A stretch of DNA of 64,000 bases from Skermanella sp. TT6 (GTDB taxonomy: Bacteria > Pseudomonadota > Alphaproteobacteria > Azospirillales > Azospirillaceae). The translations under genes and the position numbers were made by a program. The notes below the pieces were generated by a model. The model had not been told where the DNA came from, searched no databases, and worked only from the letters and a program-made list of their open reading frames with translations. Location: contig NZ_CP067420.1 of NCBI RefSeq assembly GCF_016653635.2, positions 4,800,001-4,864,000 of the forward strand, in the 5' to 3' direction. Positions within the stretch are counted from its first letter, which is position 1, and each line of letters starts with the position of its first letter. Positions 30,701-42,771 of this stretch are shown here, piece after piece.

Positions 30701-33700
30701 GCCCGAGCCGGACAGGGTGAAGGTGCCGCCGATCGACACGGCGTTGGCCAGGGTATAGCTGTTGGTGCCGCTGGCGCGGATCTTGCCGCCCAGCACGGTC
30801 AGCGTGCCGGTGCCGAGCGCGGTGGCGGAGCCGACCTGGATGATCCCGCTGTTGAGCGTCACGCCGCCGCTGTTGGTGTTGCTGGCCGACAGCCCGAGCA
30901 CGTTGCCGGCGTTGGTGCTGCTGACCGCGAGCGCGCCGCCGCCGCTGATCACCCCGGCCAGCGTGAAGGAGGCGGTGGACAGGTCGATGGTGCCGCCGCC
31001 GGAACCGATCGCCACGGCGTTGTCGATGGAGATGTCGGCGACCGTGGCGGCCAGCGTGCCTCCGTTCAGCGTCGCCTCGCCGCCCACCAGCGCGTCGTCG
31101 TGGGAAACGGCCAGAGTGCCGGCGGAAACGGTCACGCCGCCGGTCAGCCCGGCCTCGTTGGCGGTGTTGGTCAGGGTCAGCTTGCCCGAGCCGGTCTTGG
31201 CCAGCGCCTGCGCGCCGCCCGACAGCGCGCCGCTGACGGTGACGTCGGCGTCGGTCCGGACGGTGGCGGCGCCGGTCAGCTCGATGGCGTTGTCGACGGT
31301 GGTGGCGGCGGTCACCTGGAAAACGGCGCCGGCCGCGAGCGTCAGCTTGCCGGCGCCCAGGCGGCCGTCGGAGTCGATCGACAGCGTGCCGGCCGACACC
31401 GTGGTGGTGCCGTCGTAGCTGGCGTTGGCGGTGGTCAGCGCCACGGTGCCGGCCCCGGCCTTGGTCAGGTTGAAGGTCGAGGACCCGTCGGTGATCCCGC
31501 CCGTCAGGGCCAGCGTGGCACCCGAGGCGGCGCCCAGGGTGGCGTTCGCCGCCAGGGTCACCGTGCCGGAAACGGTGCCGGTCCCGGACGCCGCGTAGAG
31601 CGCGCCTACCCCGGACGCGCCGGTGCCGCTGATCGTCACCGCCTCGGCGACCGTGATGCCGGAGCCGATCTGAAGGGTGGCTCCGCTGGCGACCGTCGTG
31701 CCGGCCGCCGTGGTGCCGAGCGCGCCGGCGTGCCCGGCCGCCAGGATGCCGGCGGCCACCGTCGTGGCGCCGGCATAGGTGTTGTTCCCCGTCAGGGTCA
31801 GCGTGCCCGCGCCGTCCTTGGTCAGCGCTCCCGATCCGGAGATCACGCCGGACAGGGTGGCCGCGACGGCGTTGCCCACCGTGCCGCCGCCGGATCCCAG
31901 TTCCAGCAGGTTGTCGATATCGGCGCCGGCCCCGGTCACGGTCAGCGTGCCGCCGTTCAGCGTCACCTTCCCGCCGCCCAGGTTGGCATCCCCGGCGACG
32001 GACAGCGCGCCGGCCGAGACGGTCGTGGTGAAGGCCGCTCCGGAACTGGCGCCGGTCAGGGTCAGCGTGCCCGCGCCCGTCTTGGTCAGCGCTCCCGAGC
32101 CGGAGATCGTGCCGGACAGGGTGGCCGCGACGGCGTTGCTCACCGTGCCGCCGCCGGACCCCAGTTCCAGCAGGTTGTCGATATCGGCGCCGGCGCCGGT
32201 CAGGGTCAGCGTGCCGCCGTTCAGCGTCACCCTCCCGCCGCCCAGGTTGGCGTCGGCGGCGACGGACAGCGCGCCGGCCGAGACGGTCGTGGTGAAGGCC
32301 GCTCCGGAACTGGCGCCGGTCAGGATCAGCGTGCCGGCGCCCGTCTTGGTCAGCGCCCCCGAGCCGGAGATCGCGCCGGACAGGGTGACGTCGTTGCCGT
32401 CGCTGGCCAGCGTGCCGCCGCCCGTCCCGACGCTCAGCGCGTTGGACAGGCTGGCGCCCGATCCGGTGACCTTCAGCGTGCCGCCGTCGAGCGTCAGGGC
32501 GCCCTGGCCCAGGTTGGTCTGACCGGCGGCCGACAGGGTGCCGCCGGCGACCACCGTCCCCCCCGCGAAGCCGGCGTTGCTGCCGGTCCCGGTCAGGGTC
32601 AGAGTGCCGGCGCCGGCCTTGGTCAGGCTGCCGGCCGAGGTGCCGGTCAGGGTGCCCGAGAAGGTGGTGTCCGTGGACTGGCTGACCGTCAGCGCCTTGG
32701 CGCCGACCGCGACCGTGCCGGCCCCCGTCAGCGCGCCGATCGTCTCGGTGGCGGACGACAAGGTCAGCGTGCCGGTCACCGAGACCGTGCCGCCGTCGGC
32801 CAGCGCCGTGCCGCTGCCGTTGTTGAGTTCGAGGTTGCCGGCCGACACGGTGGTGGCGCCGGTATAGGTGTTGATCCCCGTCAGCGTCAGCGTGCCGGTG
32901 CCGGCCTTGGTCAGCCCGCCGGTGCCCGCGATGACGCCGGAGAAGCCGGTCGAGGTGCCGTCGCCGCCGGCGGTCAGGGTGTGCGCGCCCAGCGACACCG
33001 TGCCGGCGCCGTCCAGCGAGCCGACGGTCTCGTCGGCACCCAGCGCCAGGGTGGCGCCCGAGGCGACGCTCGCCATCGCCGCGTCGTCGAGGGACGAGCC
33101 GCCGCTGATCGACAGGGTGCCGGCGGAGACGCTGGCGGCGCCGGTGCGGGTATTGGTGCCGGAAAGCGTCACGGTGCCCGCGCCCGCCTTGGTCAGCGCC
33201 CCGCTGCCGGCGATGACCGCGCTGAGGGTCGCCGTGTCGCCGGAGCCGCTGGTGACGGTCAGCGCGCCGCCCAGCGTGATCACGGCCGTGCCGCTCCGCG
33301 CGAGGGTCAGGCCGTTCGCCTGGTCGAGGTCCAGCGTGTCGCCGGCCCCGGTCGTGACGCTGCTGGCGAGCGTGACGGTGGAATTGTCGGCCAGCTTGAC
33401 CTTGATGGTGTCGGCCCCCGTCTGCGCCACGCCGCGCGCCAGCGCCTCGCGCAGCGAGAAGCCGTCGGCGGCGTCGCCGTCGGCGTCGGTATCGGCGCTC
33501 AGGTCCGCGTAGATGGTCGAACTGGTGACCGTCGCGTCGGCGGTGGCCGAGCCGATCCCGTCGTCGAGCGTGAAGCGGATCGTGGCGTCGCCGTAGGGCG
33601 TCGCGTTGCCGTAGCCGATGCTCCGCACCAGGTCGCGCACCATGGTCGAGGTGGAGCCCGACGAGAAGGACACGGTGAGCTTCCCGGCATTGGTGTAGGT

Positions 33701-34747
33701 CCAGGTGGCGAACTGGGTGCCGCCGTGGGACAGGGTGCCGTTGCCGGCCGTGGAGGCCGCCATCGGGCCGCCGGTGAAGGTGATGGAGTGGCCGGTCAGG
33801 AAGCTGAACACGTCGGCGCCCGTGCCGTCGGCCGTGCCGGACCCGTCGTTCCTCACCCGCTGGACGGTCAGCGTGCCGGTGTTCCAGTTGCCGGTGTCGT
33901 TCTCGGCATCGGCCGCGGTGGCGGCGGCGGTGGCCAGCCCGTTGGCGGCATCGGCAAGGGTCACCGTGTTGCCGGTCGTTCCGCCGCCACCGTCCAGGTC
34001 GAGGGTCGGGAAGGTGTTGGCGGTGAACAGCGTGTCGGCGTTGCCGTTGGTGTTGACCGCGCTGAACCCGAAGCTCGGCGCGTTGGTCAGCGTCATCGAG
34101 ACCTCCGCCGAGGCGAAGGTCGTCGCGTCGGTGTCGATCTGAAGCGTGCCGCTGCTGATCCGGATATTGGCGCCGGTCAGGTTCGGCGCGCCGGCGAGCT
34201 GCACCCGGTCTCCGGCGGCCAGGTCGGTGATGGTGTCGCCGGCCAGTTCCGCGACCGTCCCCCTGACCGTGTCGTTGCCGGTGCCGAGCGTCAGGATGTC
34301 CGTGCCGGCCCCGGGACTGATCACGTCGGCGATGCTGGTGCCGGTGATGGTCTCGTTCCCCGACGTCCCGTCGATGGTGACGATGTCGGTGCCGCTGTCG
34401 AAGGCGTCGTGGCCGCCGAAGGCGGTGAAGGTCAGCGTCGAGAAGTTCACCGTGCCGCCGCTCGCCACGTCGATGTCGAGCGTCGCCGCCGCGTTCGTGG
34501 TCGCGTTCACCGCGATCGCCTGATTGGAGAGCTGCGCGCCCGCGAAGGTCGCGGTCTGGCCCGACGTGATCAGGATCCGCTCGACCGCGCCCGCCGTCAG
34601 GATCGTCGCCGTGGTCAGGTTGGCGAAGCTGGTCGAGGTGACCACGCTGATCGTGTCGGTGCCCGCGCCGCCGGCCAGGGTTTCCCCGGTTGCCACGTCG
34701 TTGGTGTTGTAGACGAAGGTATCGTCGCCGCCGGCGCCGTCGATCGC

Positions 34748-37700
34748 GTCGGCGCCGCCGTTGCCGGTGATGGTGTCGTTGCCCGCGCCGCCGGTCAGCG
34801 TGTCGGCGCCGGCACCGCCGGTCAGGGTCGCGCCGCCGTCCAGGCCGATGGCGCCCACGCTCAGCGCGTCGCCGCCGGCGAACCGGCTCGCGTCGATGCC
34901 GACCGCGCCGGTGATGGCGGCGCCCGAGGTGTTGGTCACCGTCAAGGTGCCGCCGTTGATGTTGAAGTTGTCGCCCACCGTGATCGTGTAGGCGGCGTTG
35001 GAGGCCAGCGCGATGCCCTCGATCCCGCCCACGGTGCGGCTGCCGGACGTGAAGTCGAAGGTGCCGCCGCCCGACAGCGCCAGCGTGTCGGAACCCGACG
35101 AGCCCGCGATGGAAGTCGAGAAGCTGCCCAGCTTGGCGGCATTGATGGTCACCGTCCCCGCGGTGCCGATGGCGAGGTTGGTGACGGTGGTGAAGGTGCC
35201 GCCGGTCAGGTTCGCCCCGCCGCTCGCCCGCACGATGTCGTTGGTGCCGGCCCCGGTCAGCGTGCCGGTATAGGCCAGCGTGCCGACGTCGAAGGTCACC
35301 GCGTCGTCCGCCGAGGTGGCGGAGACGTTCACCCCGGCCTGCGCCACGGTGATGGTGCGGAGATTGTCGGTTTCGTCGCCGGTGACGTTGAAGGTTTCTA
35401 TGTTGGCCAGCGTGGTGAAGTCGCCGATGCCGGTGACGATGATGGTTTCCCCGCCGGCCCCGGTCCCGGCCGCCGTGATGGTGCCGGTGAACTGGGCGAG
35501 CTGCGCCGCCGTCATGGTCACCGTGGCGCCCGATGCGATCGTCAGGTTCTCGAACCCGCTGACGGTGGCGCCCGAGATGTTCGCGCCGTTGCCCAGCACC
35601 AGCGTGTCGGTGCCCGTGCCGCCCGACAGCGTGCCGGTGATCGTGCGGGTGCCCACGTCCACCGTGTCGTTGCCGGTGCCGCCGGTCACGCTCTGCCCGT
35701 TTCCGCCCAGGGTGACGCTGTTGGTGGCGTTGGCCAGGACCACCGCTTCGACCGCGCCGTCCACCGTGCCGCTGAAGGCGTCGGTGAAGGTGATCTGGTC
35801 GGTGGTGCCGGTCGCGGCGATGCCGCTGGCCCCGCCGTACTGGGACGCGGTCATGGTCGCGCCGCCGTTGAGCGTCAGGCCGTAGGTGCCGCCGCCCGAG
35901 GTGGTGATGGTGGCGCCGGCGATGCTCTGGCCGTTGGCGATGCTCACCGCGTTGGCCCCGGCCCCCAGCGCCAGCGCGCCGGTGGCGTTGAACGCCCCGG
36001 TGCTGACCGTGTCGTCGCCCGTGCCGCCGGTCACGTTCTGCGCGGCCGCCCCCAGCGTGAAGCTGTTGGTGCCGTTCGCCAGCACGTAGGTTTCCACCGC
36101 CGCGGCGCCGGTGACGCCGGTCACGACGCCGCTGAAGGTGATCTGGTCGCTGCCGCCCGACGCCGTGATCGAATTGGCGCCGCTGTGCTGCCCGCCGGTC
36201 ATGGTGGCGTTGCCGTTGACCGTCAGGCTGTAGGTGCCGGTCGCCGAGATCGTCGCCCCGGCGATGCTCCGGCCATCGGCGATGCTCACCACGTTGGCGC
36301 CGCCGCCCAGCGACAGCGCGCCGGTGGCGTCGAACGCGCCGGTGCTCACCGTGTCGGCCCCCGTGCCGCCGGTCACGTTCTGTCCGGCCGCCCCCAGGGT
36401 GAAGCTGTTGGTGCCGTTCGCCAGCACGTAGGTTTCCACCGCCGCGGCGCCGGTCAGCCCGGTCACCGTGCCGCTGAAGGTGATCTGGTCGCTGCCGCCG
36501 GCTGCGGTGATGCCGGTCGCGCCGGAGTGCTGCGCGCCGGTCATGGTGGCGTTGCCGTTGACCGTCAGGCCGTAGGTGCCGCCGCCCGAGGTATTGATGC
36601 TCGCGCCCGAAATATCGTGACCGTCCGTGATGGTCACCATGTTGGCGCCGGCGCCCAGGTTCAGCGTGTCGTTGCCGCCGCCGGTGTTCACCGTGTCGTC
36701 GCCGTCGCCGGCGTTGATGGTGTCGGCCCCCGTCGTGCCGGTGATCGTATCCGCCCCGGACGAGCCGGTGACGGTGAAGGCGCCGCCGGTCACGGCGCTC
36801 AGGTCGACCGTGTTGGCGCCGGTGGTGCTGCTGTCGCCCGACAGGTCGATGGTGTTGAGCCCGCTGTTCGCGCGGTCGGTCTCGTTCAGGGTGATGCTGA
36901 TCCCGCCGGTGTTGGCGGCCACCACCGCCAGGGTCTCCACCGTGCCGATCCGGGTGGCGAGGTTGCCGGCGGCGATGGTGATCGCGCCGGTGTCGGTGAT
37001 GCGCACCGTGTCGGTGCCGGTGCCGCCGGTGATGTTGTCCACCACGGTGCCGCCGGAGATGAAGGCGCCGAGGGAGGCGTAGACGAACACGTCGTTGCCA
37101 CCGCCGCCGTCGATCGTGTCGGCGCCCGCCCCGCCGTCGATGATGTCGGCGCCGTTGGTGCCGGTGATGGTGTCGGCGTTGATCAGGCCGTTGATGGTCG
37201 CGCCGGCGATGTCGTCCAGGTCCAGCGTCAGCCCGGACAGGTTGATCGTGTCGGCGCTGTTGGTGCCGTTGACCGTCAGGCTCTCGCCGCCGTTGTTGCC
37301 GGTGCCGTTGACGGCGATGGTGTCGCCGGTGACCGCCGCCGCGTCGAAGGTCACGCCGACGCCGGCGGCCAGGGTCAGGGTTTCGATGCTGGTCAGCGTG
37401 GACACGCCGGTGAAATCGGTGGTCGCGGTCACCGACAGGGTGTCGTTGCCGGTGCCGCCGTCATAGCTCTCGCCAACCGCGATGTCGCTGCTGCCGTTGA
37501 TGACGAACACGTCGTCGCCGCCGCCGCCGACGATGGTGTCGGCGCCGCCGTTGCCGGTGATGGTGTCGTTGCCCGCGCCGCCGGTCAGCGTGTCGGCGCC
37601 GGCACCGCCGGTCAGGGTCGCGCCGCCGTCCAGGCCGATGGCGCCCACGCTCAGCGCGTCGCCGCCGGCGAACCGGCTCGCGTCGATGCCGACCGCGCCG

Positions 37701-37874
37701 GTGATGGCGGCGCCCGAGGTGTTGGTCACCGTCAAGGTGCCGCCGTTGATGTTGAAGTTGTCGCCCACCGTGATCGTGTAGGCGGCGTTGGAGGCCAGCG
37801 CGATGCCCTCGATCCCGCCCACGGTGCGGCTGCCGGACGTGAAGTCGAAGGTGCCGCCGCCCGACAGCGCCAGC
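34748..37874 (-). repeat. Identical 337-bp segment repeated 2,790 bp apart inside the adhesin gene
   Basis: Bases 34748-35084 and 37538-37874 read the same over about 337 bases, then continue with partial similarity. Both encode the RTX-like stretch ending GGAGADTLTGGAGNDTITGNGGAD and the preceding SGSRTVGGIEGIALASNAA segment. Identity including third positions indicates recent duplication or gene conversion. Confidence 0.85.
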
Positions 37875-40843
37875 ACGTCGCTGCCCGCCGAGCCGGCGAT
37901 GGAGGTCGAGAACGCGCCCAGGTTGGTGGTGTTGATCGTCACCGTCCCCGCGGTGCCGATGGCGAGGTTGGTGACGGTGGTGAAGGTGCCGCCGGTCAGG
38001 TTCGCCCCGCCGCTCGCCCGCACGATGTCGTTGGTGCCGGCTCCGGTTAGCGTGCCGGTGTAGGTGAGCGTGCCGATGTCGAAGGTCACCGCGTCGGTCG
38101 CCGATGTGGCCGTCACGCTGGTCCCGGCGGCGGCCACGGTGATGGTCCGCGCGTTGGTCGAATCGTCGCCGACCGAGAAGGTCTCGACATTGGCCAGCGT
38201 GGTGAAGTTGCCGTCGCCCGTGACGGTGATCGTCTCGGTCCCGGCCGCCGTGATCGTGCCGGTGAACTGCGCCAGTTGCGCCGCCGTCATGGTCACCGTG
38301 GCACCCGACGCGATCGTCAGGTTCTCGAACCCGCTGACATTGGCGCCCGAGATGTTCGCGCCGTTGCCCAGCACCAGCGTGTCGGTGCCGTCGCCGCCCG
38401 ACAGGGTGGTGCCGGCGGTAAGCGTCCGGATGCCCACGTCCACCGTGTCGTTGCCGGTGCCGCCGGTGACGCTCTGCCCGTTGGCGCCCAGGGTGAAGCT
38501 GTTGGTGCCGTTGGCCAGCACATAGGTTTCCACTGCCGCATAACCGGTCTGGCCGGTAACGGCGTCGGAGAAGGTGATCTGGTTGGTGCCGGTGGCCGAG
38601 ATGGTGCCGCTGCCGAAGGTGGCGTGCTGGGCCGCGGTCATGGTTGCCGCGGCGATGCCGTCGAGGGTCAGGTTCTCGAACCCGTTCAGCGTAAATCCGG
38701 GGGTGGACAGGTCGATCCCCGTCACCCCGAGCACCAGCGTGTCGGTGCCGGTGCCGCCGCTGGCGACCGACGCGCTGGTGATGTGGCTGGCGCTGGCGAT
38801 GGTCAGCGTCTCGTTGCCGCTGCCGAAGGTGATGCCGGGGTTCAGGTTGGCGCCGGTGGTGGTGTTGAAGCCGGCCGCGGTGGACGATGCCGCCGTCACG
38901 TCCGTGACGGTCACCGTCGCCTGGTTGGTGCCGGTGCTGTCGGTGGTGCCGTCGTTGAAGATCCAGTCCAGCGTCACGCTGGACGGCGGCGCGTTGGAGG
39001 TGTTGCGGTAGGTGATCTGCCGCAGGATGTTGTCCGCGTCGGCCGAGGTCGGCGTCTCGCCGTTCACGTTGGTGAAGGTGACCACGAGCTGGCCGGCCGT
39101 CGTCTGGCTGAAGGTGGCGATGGTCAGGCTGTTCTTCACTAGGTCCGTGCCGCTCAGCGAGATCCCGTTGCCGTCGCTGAAGCCGAACACGTCCTGGGCG
39201 TTGGCGCCGCCGTTGCGCCGGATGGTCAGGGTGGCGCCGTTGTAGTTGCCGGCGGCCGAATTCAGCGCATCCAGCTCGGTGTCGGCGACCAGCACGTCGG
39301 CGTCGATCACGACCGCGATCCCGGCCTCGGTATAGGTGCCGCCGCCGTTCAGGTTGGTGAAGGTGGGTGCCGCGTTGTTGCCCGACACCGTGATGCCGTT
39401 GCCGGTGAGGTCGGCGATGGTGAGCGCCGAATCCGCGCCGCGCGCCCAGTCCTCGGCCGCGGCGAGGTTGTAGGTGACGTTGCCGGTCGAGCTGGTGCCG
39501 TCCTTGTTGAGGCGCGAGGCGACCGCCGTCTTGTCGGTCGAACCCAGGGTCACCGTGAAGCTGGTGGCGCTGGTGACCTCCACGTCCGTGGTGTTGGCGG
39601 TCAGCGTGTAGGCCGTGCTGTCGCCGCTGAGCGTCAGCTTGGTGACGTCGATGTCGTTGGTGGCGCCGCTCCGCGACGAGAAGCCCGTGCCGGTCACCGT
39701 AAGCACGCCGGTCGAGGCGTTGTAGGTCGCCGAGGTGATCGCCGGGCTGGCCCGGTTGCTGACCGTCACCACGTTGCCCGTGGTGTCGGCCACGGTGACC
39801 GCCGCGTCGGCGCCCGCCGCCCAGTCCTCCGCCGCGGCGAGGTTGTAGGTGGTGTTGCCGGTCGAGCTGGTGCCGTTCTTGTTCAGGAACAGCGCCACCG
39901 CCTCCTGGTCGGCGGCGTTGAGCGTCACCGAGAAGCTGGTGGCGCTGGTCACCTCCACGTTCGACGTGGTCAGCGTGCGGGTCGCCCCGCCCTCGCCGCT
40001 CAGCGTCAGCTTGGTCACGTCGACATCGTTGTCGGCGCCGTCGCGCTTCAGGAAGCCGGTGCCGGTGACCGTCAGGATGCCGGTCGAGGCGTCGTAGGTC
40101 GCCGACGTGATCGCCGGCACCGGCACGTTGCTGACCGTCACGGCGTTCGTCGCGTCGGCGATGTCGCCCCCGGTGATCACGGTGTTCCAGTCGTCGGCCG
40201 CCGCGAGGTTGTAGGTGGCGCCGCCGGTCGAGCTGGTGCCCGCCTTGTTCAGGATCTGGTTGACGGCCGCCTTGTCGGTCCCGGACAGCGTGACCGAGAA
40301 GCTGGTGGCGCTGGTCACCTCGACGTCGGATGTCGTCAGGGTATGGGTGGCGTTGCCCTCGCCCAGCAGCGTCAGCTTGCTGACGGTGATGTCGTTGGCG
40401 GCGCCCGACGCCCCGACCAGCCCGGTGCCGGTCACCGTCAGCACGCCCGACGTGGCGTCGTAGGTGGCCGACGTGATCGTCGGCGCCGCGACGTTGCTGA
40501 CGGTCACGCCGTTGCCGGTCGCGTCCACGGTGGTGACTGCCGCGTCGGCGCCGGCCGCCCAGTCCTCCGCCGCCGCCAGGTTGTAGGTGGTGTTGTCGAC
40601 CGCCGTCGTGCTGTTCTTGTTGAGCAGGCCGTTGACCGCCAGCTTGTCCGCCGCGTTCAGCGTGACCGTGAACGACGTGCCGCTGGTGATCTCCACGTTC
40701 GACGAGGTCAGCGTACGGGAATTGCCGCCCTGGCCGGTCAGGCTCAGCTTGGACACGTCGATGTCGTTGGTGGCGCCGCCGAGCTTGGTGAAGCCGGTGC
40801 CGGTCACCGTCAGCACGCCGGTCGAGGCGTCGTAGGTCGCGTT

Positions 40844-40851
40844 CGTGATCG
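40844..40851. repeat. Target-site duplication, left copy
   Basis: CGTGATCG, repeated at 50123-50130 on the other side of the transposon. In the intact adhesin frame it encodes part of AIT in a PAITNATYDA repeat. Eight bases is the duplication size known for the IS1595 family. Confidence 0.85.
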
Positions 40852-40880
40852 CGGTATTCGGTATCAAACGCCACCACGCC
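40852..40880 (+). repeat. Left terminal inverted repeat of the transposon
   Basis: Begins CGGTATTCGGTAT and continues CAAACGCCACCACGCC. It pairs with the right end at 50094-50122 (read on the minus strand: CGGACTTATGACG, then CAAACACCACCACACC). The inner sixteen bases match at fourteen positions; the outer thirteen are less conserved. Confidence 0.8.
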
Positions 40881-41011
40881 CGCCCGGCGCCTGGCTTTCG
40901 TGTGCGCTATGCTGCCTGTAGGCGATACTGGATAAATGTGTGGACGGCGACTCGGGAGGTAGGCAGAATCGGGGAGGTGGCACCTGCCGCTGGTTAGCTA
41001 GTGACTAACCC

Positions 41012-41125
41012 TTACCTGCATCGGCGCGGGGGCCTGGGCTTAGGACGTTTGTGAGCGCGAACCCACACGGTCTTTGGTCCAGGCTTCTTCCCGCTCCGTC
41101 CGCGACGGCATCCACATTTGCTCAT
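41012..41125 (-). CDS. Small arginine/lysine-rich protein (37 aa), possible
   Basis: The short frame encodes MSKCGCRRGRSGKKPGPKTV and continues to RRCR; it is very basic with three cysteines. The ATG at 41125 has a very strong GGAGGTGACC ribosome-binding site, which is the main support. An inverted repeat (GGTTAG, seven bases, CTAACC; 40992-41010) directly after the stop could end the transcript. No function is recognised. It is the first gene inside the left end of the transposon. Confidence 0.4.
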   Translation of the reverse strand: MSKCGCRRGRSGKKPGPKTVWVRAHKRPKPRPPRRCR

Positions 41126-41285
41126 GGTCACCTCCATCAAGGGCATTATCGCCCTGCCGGGTAGCGATGTGCCGGATGGAGAATCATGCCGAGGTGAACG
41201 GCAGGTGCCGCAGTCAAGAGAACCCGATTCCACACCGCCGTCGAGTCATTTTTTCCTAGATCAACCTGTGGAATGGAGATGGGCA

Positions 41286-41708
41286 GTGGCGGAACTTCAC
41301 GTGGTATCAGCGCTGGTTGAGAAGCGGTCGGAGATCTCCGGGCAGATCGCGGAGCTGGAGAGGCAGATCAACCGGCACCAGGCCGACCTGGTGCATATCG
41401 ACGCGGTGTTGCGGATGTACGGCAAAGCCGATCCCGATGCTATCCGGGCCAAGGACATCAGCCGGCGTAGCGACTGGTTCAGGCCGGGTGAGTGCCGGAA
41501 CCTCGTCTACGACATCCTGCGCGATGCCGAAGCGCCAGTGCTGACACGGACTATCGCGGAGCACATCATGGACGCCAAAGGCATCGACCGGTCCGACGCG
41601 CGGGTAGTGGAGCAGATCAAGCGCAGTCTGCGGGAGACGCTGAGGCGGATGAGCGACTTGGAGCGGGTGCCGATGGATGGGGCTATGGGGTGGAAAGTCG
41701 GTGTCTAA
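41286..41708 (+). CDS. Cargo protein with coiled coil and predicted winged-helix region
   Basis: A 140-residue protein. Residues about 5-40 form a heptad-like coiled coil (SALVEKRSEISGQIAELERQ and onward). Residues 75-130 look like a winged-helix DNA-binding segment (LVYDILRDAEAPVLTRTIAEH and a following basic helix). The GTG start at 41286 has GGAGATGG seven bases upstream; the frame is open further upstream but without a comparable signal. I recall similar proteins as accessory genes in alphaproteobacterial mobile DNA, but the function is unknown. Confidence 0.7.
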   Translation: MAELHVVSALVEKRSEISGQIAELERQINRHQADLVHIDAVLRMYGKADPDAIRAKDISRRSDWFRPGECRNLVYDILRDAEAPVLTRTIAEHIMDAKGIDRSDARVVEQIKRSLRETLRRMSDLERVPMDGAMGWKVGV

Positions 41709-41825
41709 CCTTTCGAGACTATTTCCTACCAAACCATGAGTGAACAATACTTGGACTACAGAACGTTGTCGAAACAGCCGACTTGGTGTTGAGGTTTTAC
41801 CAGAATCATAAAAGGATATCGCATT

Positions 41826-42260
41826 ATGCAATACGCACAGAATGTTGACTATCTCTTGGCATCGATAATATATTTGGGTTCTCATAATTATTATTGGGCT
41901 CGTTCGCCGAAGAACATGGCAGAGGAGTTATCCTTGGACGAGGATAGGCTTCAGAAAGTTTTTAACAACTTTCCTGGTATTTACAGACGTTCAGTCAGAA
42001 AGGCAAGAAATGGTCAGCATTATTATGCGCTTCAGGCCAGATACGCGCAGAAAGAAGGAGGGGATGTCAACGATCCCGAGGAAGTCTCTTATATAGAACC
42101 GTTGGACACAAACAAGTTACAGCTTCTGATTACCTTTGTCCTTCAATCAGCAGAACAGGAACGCACATCCAGGCGTGCATTTACTACTAACTTTATCTCC
42201 ATAGCGGCTGCGATAATAGCAGCCACGGCTGCAGTGACTACCGCAATTTTGAAGGCTTAG
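41826..42260 (+). CDS. Hypothetical cargo protein with C-terminal membrane helix
   Basis: A 144-residue protein, visibly AT-rich compared with everything around it, which suggests separate acquisition. The N-terminal half (YLLASIIYLGSHNYYWARSP, MAEELSLDEDRLQKVF) resembles a small winged-helix-like domain. A hydrophobic helix (FISIAAAIIAATAAVTTAIL) closes the protein. The ATG has AAAGGA upstream. Such soluble-sensor plus membrane-helix layouts occur in defence effectors, but no specific family is recognised and the role is open. Confidence 0.7.
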   Translation: MQYAQNVDYLLASIIYLGSHNYYWARSPKNMAEELSLDEDRLQKVFNNFPGIYRRSVRKARNGQHYYALQARYAQKEGGDVNDPEEVSYIEPLDTNKLQLLITFVLQSAEQERTSRRAFTTNFISIAAAIIAATAAVTTAILKA

Positions 42261-42771
42261 TTGTCCTGGCCTTTCGCCAATGTCGGCCAAAGGTCATTGG
42301 CCGGTCCATGGTTCCCACAGGCCAACGGCGACTTCAAATGGGACGCTGATGAGCAGGCCAGAAAGTGACAGCTATGCCAAAACGGTAGCTTGTATCAATT
42401 TCTCTGGACCGCGAGTCCCGACTATGTTGACATGCGTGTACGAGGTGGCGCCCATCAACCGCCCCTTCATCTCAGTCTAAGCGGGTTCAGCGCTTAGGCC
42501 AGGATCGACAGTGAGAGACTACCGTCTCCCACTGTCCGAACCGGAACCGTTGGTACGAACGTACCGAGACGGGTTTCGGCCAAGTACAGGCTGCTCTCAT
42601 AGCAACTTCTCCTGTGGATGCCGGGGGTAACCCCGGCGTTCCGGGGTGCCCTGTGCGCCCCGCCCGTATCAGGGCATGAGGGCAGGCAGGAGAAGGCAGC
42701 GATGAGCGCCAATAACGACGCCATCATGATTCGGGGTTTGGAGTCAACAGCTTCGTGGGGCTACTCTAAAC
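42261..42771. other. 511-base noncoding gap with several strong hairpins
   Basis: No convincing gene. The interval holds stacked inverted repeats: 42507-42536 (13-bp arms, GACAGTGAGAGAC against GTCTCCCACTGTC, one mismatch, TACC loop), a GGTACGAACGTACC hairpin near 42550-42565 inside an outer CCGAA/TTCGG pairing, and CCGGGG-GTAA-CCCCGG near 42620 (a GNRA-type loop). A GCCCTG/CAGGGC pairing lies around 42648-42675. The dense folding potential suggests a structured RNA or recombination sites. No known RNA family is recognised. Confidence 0.45.

Larger units (their letters stand above)
12794..40851 (-). pseudogene. 3' fragment of a giant repetitive adhesin gene interrupted by a transposon
   Basis: About 9,350 codons remain open without a stop but lack a start and export signal. 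Reading 5' to 3' it encodes four ~120-residue SATYDAxTGVLTVTGTG repeats (40851-39390) and a glycine/aspartate-rich region with RTX-like GGAGNDTITGNGGAD motifs (about 38900-34200). Two blocks of autotransporter-type beta-strand repeats (GTLTLTGANTYTGATTVSAG; 34000-29480 and 27950-26470) surround cadherin-like units. Then come Ig/cadherin-like repeats (26430-21850), Calx-beta domains near 21600 and 20000, and seven ~114-residue repeats (19800-17400). It ends with nine ~116-residue VCBS repeats (17030-13890), two Ig-like domains and a short tail. The first codons join in frame to the fragment at 50123-53116. The product was probably a surface adhesin for biofilm or attachment. Confidence 0.9.

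Noticed and set aside
12761-38050. A 25-kb open frame on the plus strand opposite the adhesin
   Set aside because: It has the arginine/glycine/alanine-rich composition of an antisense frame over GC-rich repeats, lacks any domain, and is explained by the codon pattern of the real minus-strand gene.
40868-40877. Use of TTG 40867 or nearby codons as a functional new start for the 3' adhesin fragment
   Set aside because: No ribosome-binding site or signal peptide is seen; the fragment would lack all N-terminal export features.
42280-42480. 66-aa plus-strand frame in the cargo gap
   Set aside because: No ribosome-binding site and no family-like pattern; the region is better explained as noncoding.
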